From Bacteroidetes bacterium UBA2322 (lineage in GTDB: Bacteria > Bacteroidota > Bacteroidia > Chitinophagales > UBA2359): 10,437 nucleotides of DNA. Below the pieces are notes generated by a model. The model worked only from the letters and a program-made list of their open reading frames with translations, was not told the DNA's origin and searched no databases. Made by a program: the position numbers and the translations under genes. Positions 6,399-10,437 of the stretch are shown in pieces. The first letter of the stretch is position 1; the number at the start of each line of letters is the position of its first letter. Where the stretch lies: contig DDVC01000134.1 of NCBI GenBank assembly GCA_002345145.1, forward strand, positions 1 to 10,437, written 5' to 3'.

Positions 6399-8309
6399 CA
6401 ACCATTTTTGTCGGCGCAGGGTTTCGGGAGGGGCGTTGGGGTTTTGTCTGAAAGCAAAATTAACCGTTTTAGAGGTTACCCACGGGTTGGTAGAAAAAGT
6501 AAGTACTTCGTTGTTTTTTTTTCGCCTTATGGTAATGGTGAGCGGTACGCCAATAGCAGGGCGAAAAATGAGGTGTTTGTGCTGCTGAAAATTACCAATG
6601 GTAATAGGTATATCGTTCATGGTAAGGAGCAAATCGCCATCTTGCAGCCCAAACCGGTCATTGGTAATTCTGATGAACGACATGTGTTTAGCCTTGTAAT
6701 TGGGCACTACCCAAAACTGTCCAAAAGTGGCAAAGGGTTCGGTAAGGGTGGGGTAATAGTTTAAGCCCAGTAATGCGGCGGCGGCATGATAGGGCAGGTC
6801 TTTTTTACCTTGTATATAGTCTTGAAAAAATCGGGCAATGGCGGGGTGGCTTCGGGCAATGAGGGTATCGGTAAGGGTGGCATCGTTATAGACTGCTTGG
6901 AGTGGTTTATTGCTCAGTTTGAGCAATAATTGGCGGAGCGAAAAAGTATTGTTGCTGTTGTATGCCAGTTGCAAATCTAACAAAAAGGCAGCAAGGGCGC
7001 CGCGGTGGTAAAAATTAGGATACCAAAGGCTGTATTTGTTTTTTTTGAACAGATTTTGGCTCACATCGGTCATGCTCATGGGTTCAAAGGCATGTTCCAT
7101 TTCTATTTTTTTTTCTAATTCTTCCCAAAAATCAGCTTCCGCTATTAGTTTGCTGCGCAGTAGGCAGAGCAGGGCAAAGTATTCGGTAGCGCCTTCGTAC
7201 AGCCACAGGTGGCGGGTAGATTGGGTTTGAGAGGCTACGGCGCGGGCGCTTAGGTTGGTATGGAGCAGTTGGGGTAAAAACAGGTGCATTAGCTCATGTG
7301 CCACCATGCGCTGCACCAATCGGTATAAACTTGGCGAAAACTTAATTTCGGGCAGGGTATAAAAAGAGGCGGCGGCAGAACACATTAGCCCACCATACTC
7401 GCTCATGTTTAAGTTTTCGCCCCGGCTTTGTTTGGTAAAATAAAACAGAAAAGTGTATTCCTTAACCGGCAGTTCATTGGGCTGCTGCAAGGTATCGGTA
7501 TCTAAATCGACATCGTGATAATGGTATTTTCCGCCCGATAAAGAAAGGAAGTTGTTTACCGCCATCACCACCGGTTTAAGTATATAGTACAAATCGCGCG
7601 ATTTTACAGCGCCGGTTTCTGAAAATGTGGCAATGGTAAACCTTGCACCCGCCGTTTTAAAGCTAAAAGTATCGGGCAAGGCGTATAAAATAAGGTTTTC
7701 GTGAAGCGGGTCGGCAGCCGGTTTGGTAAACACATCAAGCGTATCGGTGTAGGAGGGCAGCCGCTCTAAATTGGTAGCTCCGTATAATTTGGGCGGTTTT
7801 ATAACCTTTACCTGTACTGCCTCGTTTTCATAACCTTCAAAAAAGCCAAAGAAGCCGTTTCGGTTTAGTAAAAAAAAGTTGTTTTGCGGCTGTATGTGCG
7901 ATAGGGTGGCTTTATTGCCGGTAAGTAGGTTTTCGCCTTTTACCTTATAGGTCAGTTTTACGTATCGGTTTACCTCATAAATCATAATGGCGTTGTTATC
8001 TATGAGTTCATATTTAAGGTGTTTGCCGGTGCGGTCGTAGGCGGCAAGGTCTTCTAACCATACGGTAAGGTGGTGATTGCCGGCTTGGGTAGCGGCGGCG
8101 GGTATGCGGTAAATGGCATAATTTTGTTGCAATTCGGGCGATTCGACTATTACCTGCACTTTATCTGATTGGGTATGCAGCAGGTTTATGGTAATGGTAT
8201 AATTTGCCATTACCCTGCCCGAAAAAATAAAAAACAACCCTGCTGCTATTATAAGCAAATATGGGCGTAGGTGGTAATCAGAACTCTTGCAAATTAACGG
8301 TACGTGCAT
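6384..8309 (-). CDS. M61-family metallopeptidase with PDZ domain, exported
   Basis: Predicted zinc aminopeptidase-like protein of family M61 (glycyl aminopeptidase group), about 641 residues from the chosen start. Residues about 36-184 form the beta-rich N-terminal M61 domain. The zinc site HELMH is at 338-342 (H338, E339, H342), and the third ligand is E372 in WLYEGATEY. Residues about 544-604 form a C-terminal PDZ domain (DRFGLQDGDLLLTMNDIPIT). The start is uncertain. The frame opens at a TTG (8447), with ATGs at 8348, 8327 and 8309. The ATG at 8309 gives a clean signal peptide with hydrophobic core LLIIAAGLFFIFS and cleavage after VMA-35; longer forms add a second hydrophobic stretch. It should act in the periplasm or at the membrane. 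Substrates are unknown. The LysM gene follows on the same strand after 190 bp, so co-transcription is possible but unproven. Confidence 0.85.
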   Translation of the reverse strand: MHVPLICKSSDYHLRPYLLIIAAGLFFIFSGRVMANYTITINLLHTQSDKVQVIVESPELQQNYAIYRIPAAATQAGNHHLTVWLEDLAAYDRTGKHLKYELIDNNAIMIYEVNRYVKLTYKVKGENLLTGNKATLSHIQPQNNFFLLNRNGFFGFFEGYENEAVQVKVIKPPKLYGATNLERLPSYTDTLDVFTKPAADPLHENLILYALPDTFSFKTAGARFTIATFSETGAVKSRDLYYILKPVVMAVNNFLSLSGGKYHYHDVDLDTDTLQQPNELPVKEYTFLFYFTKQSRGENLNMSEYGGLMCSAAASFYTLPEIKFSPSLYRLVQRMVAHELMHLFLPQLLHTNLSARAVASQTQSTRHLWLYEGATEYFALLCLLRSKLIAEADFWEELEKKIEMEHAFEPMSMTDVSQNLFKKNKYSLWYPNFYHRGALAAFLLDLQLAYNSNNTFSLRQLLLKLSNKPLQAVYNDATLTDTLIARSHPAIARFFQDYIQGKKDLPYHAAAALLGLNYYPTLTEPFATFGQFWVVPNYKAKHMSFIRITNDRFGLQDGDLLLTMNDIPITIGNFQQHKHLIFRPAIGVPLTITIRRKKNNEVLTFSTNPWVTSKTVNFAFRQNPNAPPETLRRQKWLLYEE

Positions 8310-8458
8310 AAAAATAGGGGTGAGCATAACAAAAAATGCCGTTAGCATAATGGGCAACCGGTAAAAAGGCGGGAAGTAAATGGAGGGTAAAAATTTAAAA
8401 TAGGGAGCGCCTACCCTTATTGCACTTACCCATACCTGCCTAAACAACGTTTTTTGCC

Positions 8459-8537
8459 GGTAAAACAGCTAATACAGCGGCAAAATTAGGTAAAATAATG
8501 GCATTTATGGGATTAAACCGATTAGCTGTAAAATACC
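8459..8537. promoter_or_regulatory. Inverted repeat spanning the divergent promoter region (candidate operator)
   Basis: ACAGCTAAT (8465-8473) and ATTAGCTGT (8521-8529) are perfect 9-bp inverted copies, with outer GGTA (8459-8462) and TACC (8534-8537) adding an imperfect extension. The arms are 56 bp apart centre to centre. The left arm covers the expected start of the minus-strand transcript and the right arm the expected -33 zone of the plus-strand promoter, so a bound dimer or loop could affect both genes. This is inferred from sequence only. Confidence 0.4.
8481..8488 (-). promoter_or_regulatory. -7 promoter element of the M61 peptidase gene
   Basis: On the minus strand this is TAATTTTG, an exact TAnnTTTG match. 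Transcription would begin near 8475. That gives a leader of about 165 nt if the ATG at 8309 is used, or about 28 nt if the TTG at 8447 is used. No good TTTG is seen at -33. Confidence 0.4.
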
Positions 8538-8542
8538 CGATG

Positions 8543-8550
8543 TACTTTTG
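8543..8550 (+). promoter_or_regulatory. -7 promoter element of the YghO/bCerS-like gene
   Basis: TACTTTTG is an exact TAnnTTTG match 65 bp before the ATG at 8616, implying a leader of about 60 nt. The expected -33 zone holds only a weak TTAG, inside the right arm of the inverted repeat. Confidence 0.4.
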
Positions 8551-8615
8551 TGGGTTAAAAAGCTATAAATCCCGATATTGCAAATCATTTTTCAGCCAAC
8601 CAAATATACTGCCTT

Positions 8616-9779
8616 ATGCCAAACATAACCGTTACGCCTATTGCTTTTCATACTGCGGAGGTAAATGCGTTCATCAAATTTGCGTGGAAAATTTATAAAG
8701 ATGACCCCAACTGGGTGCCGCCGCTAATGATAGATATGAAAAAACGCCTCAATCCTGATAAAGACCCGTTTTTTACCATTGCCACCATGCAGCTATTTAT
8801 GGCTTACCAAAACGGAACACCGGTGGGCAGAATTGCAGCCATAGAAAACCGCTTGGCTATGCAGGTTCACCAAAATAAAACCGGCTTCTTTGGTTATTTT
8901 GAATGTATTAACAACCAAGAGGTTGCCAACGCTTTATTTGATGCTGCCGAAAACTGGCTGCGTGCAAGGGGGTTAAACATGGTGCAGGGTCCGGCTAACC
9001 CATCCATTAACCATGAATACGGTTTGCTCATTGACGGTTTTGACGACCCGCCCCGCCTGATGATGACCTACAACCCGCCCTACTATATAAACCTTATTAA
9101 AAACGCCCAATACCAAGAAGCGCAGGAGCTGTATGCCTATAAACTTGATGCCGCCAATGTTGATGACAACCCTAAACTGCCCCGAATTGCAAAAGCCGCT
9201 GCCCAACGTTACAACGTAAGCATAAGACCTATTAACCTAAAAAACCTTAAACAAGACCTCTCTATTATTAAGGCTATTTACAACGAGGCTTGGGAAAAAA
9301 ACTGGGGCGCCGTGCCCATGACCAACGAAGAAATAGATGCCCTTGCCAATGACCTTAAACCCTTAGTAGAGCCTAACTTAGCTGTTTTTGCCGAAATAGA
9401 AGGCAAACCGGTGGGGTTCATTTTGGCTGTTCCCGATTACAATTATATTTTTAAACAAATGAACGGCAGCCTGTTTCCGTTTAACTTTATTAAACTTTAT
9501 ACCCAAAAGAAAAACATAAAGTGGGTGCGCATTATTATTATGGGCGTACTGCCCCAGTACCGCCGGCGCGGTATAGATGCGGTCATGTACCAGCATGTAA
9601 TAGAAACAAGCCGTAAAATGGGCATTTTATACGGCGAAGCCAGTTGGATTTTGGAGAGCAATGTAATGATGAACAGAGCCGCACAAACCGTGCTAAACGG
9701 TACTGTTTATAAAAAATACATGGCTTACGAAAAACAACTCCACATAAATGCAAATGCAACGGGTGTAACTCCGGTTTGA
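8616..9779 (+). CDS. GNAT-fold YghO/bacterial ceramide synthase-like acyltransferase
   Basis: A 387-residue cytoplasmic protein with no signal peptide or membrane segment. It resembles the YghO family, which by my recollection includes the Caulobacter bacterial ceramide synthase that N-acylates a sphingoid base. Family-like blocks are VGRIAAIEN (70-78), FFGYFE (91-96), GPANPSINHEYGLLIDGFDD (125-144) and MTYNPPYY (150-157). A GNAT core at about 255-345 includes GVLPQYRRRGIDAVMYQHVI (310-329), where RRRGID corresponds to the acyl-CoA pyrophosphate loop, then YGEASWILESN (339-349). The length is as I expect for the family. ATG 8616 is the natural start: the N-terminus PNITVTPI leads straight into the domain. 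The divergent M61 gene may share control. No serine palmitoyltransferase or ceramide reductase gene is in the window, so the ceramide role is inferred from family only. Confidence 0.85.
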   Translation: MPNITVTPIAFHTAEVNAFIKFAWKIYKDDPNWVPPLMIDMKKRLNPDKDPFFTIATMQLFMAYQNGTPVGRIAAIENRLAMQVHQNKTGFFGYFECINNQEVANALFDAAENWLRARGLNMVQGPANPSINHEYGLLIDGFDDPPRLMMTYNPPYYINLIKNAQYQEAQELYAYKLDAANVDDNPKLPRIAKAAAQRYNVSIRPINLKNLKQDLSIIKAIYNEAWEKNWGAVPMTNEEIDALANDLKPLVEPNLAVFAEIEGKPVGFILAVPDYNYIFKQMNGSLFPFNFIKLYTQKKNIKWVRIIIMGVLPQYRRRGIDAVMYQHVIETSRKMGILYGEASWILESNVMMNRAAQTVLNGTVYKKYMAYEKQLHINANATGVTPV

Positions 9780-9802
9780 TGTAAAATGGCATACAAAGTC
9801 CG

Positions 9803-9833
9803 TGCTGCCGGCATGAGTTAAAAACCGGCAGCA
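9803..9833 (+). terminator. Terminator-like hairpin after the YghO/bCerS-like gene
   Basis: TGCTGCCGG (9803-9811) pairs perfectly with CCGGCAGCA (9825-9833) across a 13-nt loop, 24 bp past the stop codon. The stem is strong and GC-rich but no T-run follows, so it may act as a transcript end or stabiliser rather than a textbook intrinsic terminator. Confidence 0.45.
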
Positions 9834-9836
9834 ATT

Positions 9837-10073
9837 AGCACACAGATAACACTGATGCGGCTGATTATCACAGATTTTTGAAAATAACATAGAGACAGAG
9901 CATGCCCTGTCTATACTTAATTGGGTAAATGATTGCAGGATTGCGAGATTTTGGATTACAAATTACAAATGGGTTTAGTACCCACTACTGACTACCAAAT
10001 AGCAACTACTGTATCTGCCACAAACCCCACTTTTACCCGCGTTTATCCGTTTAATCTGCGTTATCTGTGTGCT
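9837..10073. repeat. 14-bp inverted repeat pair (AGCACACAGATAAC)
   Basis: AGCACACAGATAAC at 9837-9850 recurs exactly in inverted orientation at 10060-10073. Nearby text such as TGATTATCACAGATT (9862-9876) and TTTAATCTGCG (10050-10060) belongs to the same degenerate AGATAAC/CAGATT word family. I recall this kind of spacer repeat from many environmental Bacteroidota genomes. Confidence 0.6.
9893..9912. repeat. Near-perfect 20-bp palindrome
   Basis: AGACAG-A-GCATGC-C-CTGTCT is palindromic except for the A/C pair at 9899/9906. Flanking ATAG and ATA suggest a degenerate member of the (G)TAGAGAC...GTCTCTA(C) palindromic spacer repeats. It could form a hairpin or cruciform. Confidence 0.6.
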
Positions 10074-10172
10074 TTTTTTGCTGAAAACAGGTGCGAATAT
10101 CTCCATTGCCTGTTTTAATGATTTTACTTCCATATTCAATTTATAAAACCCATTAAATACCTCTTGGTTATT

Positions 10173-10349
10173 TTACCATTCTGCAACAGCTATAAACGGC
10201 AGTTGCAACTTAGGGTTATTGCCTATATGGTTCAGGCTTTGCACTGTAACGGCACGGCTGCTATGCCCAAGTTTTACCCTCCCCCTTTTTTTCTTAATCC
10301 CACTTTCCGCACCCCCATTGGCGTTTTGAATAATTAACCCAATATCGGG
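10173..10349 (-). pseudogene. Possible 3' remnant of a decayed gene
   Basis: The minus strand has a 59-codon open frame ending in TAA (10173-10175). It contains protein-like text such as RAVTVQSLNHIGNNPKLQLP and ends in FIAVAEW. It has no plausible start codon and is cut off upstream by an in-frame TAG (10350-10352). An A7G5 tract at about 10276-10287 could hide a frameshift. A plus-strand frame is also open over the same interval (10122 to about 10335), which weakens the case. I recognise no family. Confidence 0.2.
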
Positions 10350-10437
10350 CTACCGGCAGTTGATACCTGCATAGCGTTATGTTAAGTACCAAAAAGGAAG
10401 CCTATCAATAGTACCCGATGTTGAACGCCCTATCACA

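Larger units (their letters stand above)
9780..10437. other. Gene-poor intergenic stretch with repeats
   Basis: No convincing gene is seen in these 658 bases. They hold a terminator-like hairpin just after the acyltransferase gene, a near-perfect 20-bp palindrome, and a 14-bp inverted repeat of AGATAAC type. They also hold low-complexity motifs (ATTACAA doublets near 9955, ACTACTGACTACC-like runs near 9985) and a 59-codon open frame without a start. The composition looks like decayed or repeat-derived spacer. Confidence 0.6.

Noticed and set aside
8310..8447. N-terminal extension of the M61 peptidase up to TTG 8447
   Set aside because: The codon at 8447 is TTG, and the extension adds an extra hydrophobic segment ahead of a normal signal peptide. 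It remains possible because the -7 element at 8481-8488 would suit it.
8498..8698. 66-codon plus-strand frame overlapping the start of the acyltransferase gene
   Set aside because: It overlaps the promoter and the real gene in another frame, and its translation shows no domain. The YghO-like frame explains the region.
9933..10118. 61-codon plus-strand frame in the right-end spacer
   Set aside because: It runs through the inverted repeat and low-complexity words, and its translation resembles no protein family.

Overview
The window looks like chromosomal DNA from a Bacteroidota bacterium, probably an environmental Chitinophagales/Saprospirales-type lineage; the rank below phylum is a guess. 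Three signs support this. The genes lack Shine-Dalgarno sequences. Several gene starts are preceded by perfect matches to the Bacteroidota -7 promoter element TAnnTTTG. Most products carry Sec or lipoprotein export signals and belong to families common in this phylum. I see no rRNA, tRNA, CRISPR array, transposase or phage gene.

Layout. A secreted transglutaminase-like protein of unknown role (73-1272, +) is followed by an SGNH/GDSL-family lipoprotein hydrolase (1487-2230, +). Convergent to these is a minus-strand run of three genes, read from right to left. First is an M61-type membrane or periplasmic metallopeptidase with a PDZ domain (6384 to about 8309). Second is a 982-residue protein with six LysM repeats, two peptidoglycan-binding-like domains and a lysozyme/chitosanase-like domain, but no signal peptide (3245-6193). 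Third is an RsiV-like (DUF4163/DUF3298) lipoprotein (2257-3024). Divergent from the peptidase gene is a GNAT-fold protein of the YghO/bacterial ceramide synthase-like family (8616-9779, +). The last 658 bases hold no convincing gene: they contain a terminator-like hairpin, palindromic and inverted repeats of the intergenic-repeat kind, and a possible decayed reading frame.

How the genes may fit together. Most products act at or outside the inner membrane: wall binding or cleavage, ester hydrolysis, proteolysis, and possibly sphingolipid N-acylation. No complete pathway is present. The most interesting arrangement is the signal-less LysM/lysozyme-like protein followed on the same strand by an RsiV-like lipoprotein, since RsiV of Bacillus is known to bind lysozyme. 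This suggests, without proving, a wall-hydrolase/inhibitor pair. A second point is the peptidase/acyltransferase intergenic region, which has opposed -7 elements and a 9-bp inverted repeat placed like an operator. Statements about family membership rest on motif recognition, not on database searches.
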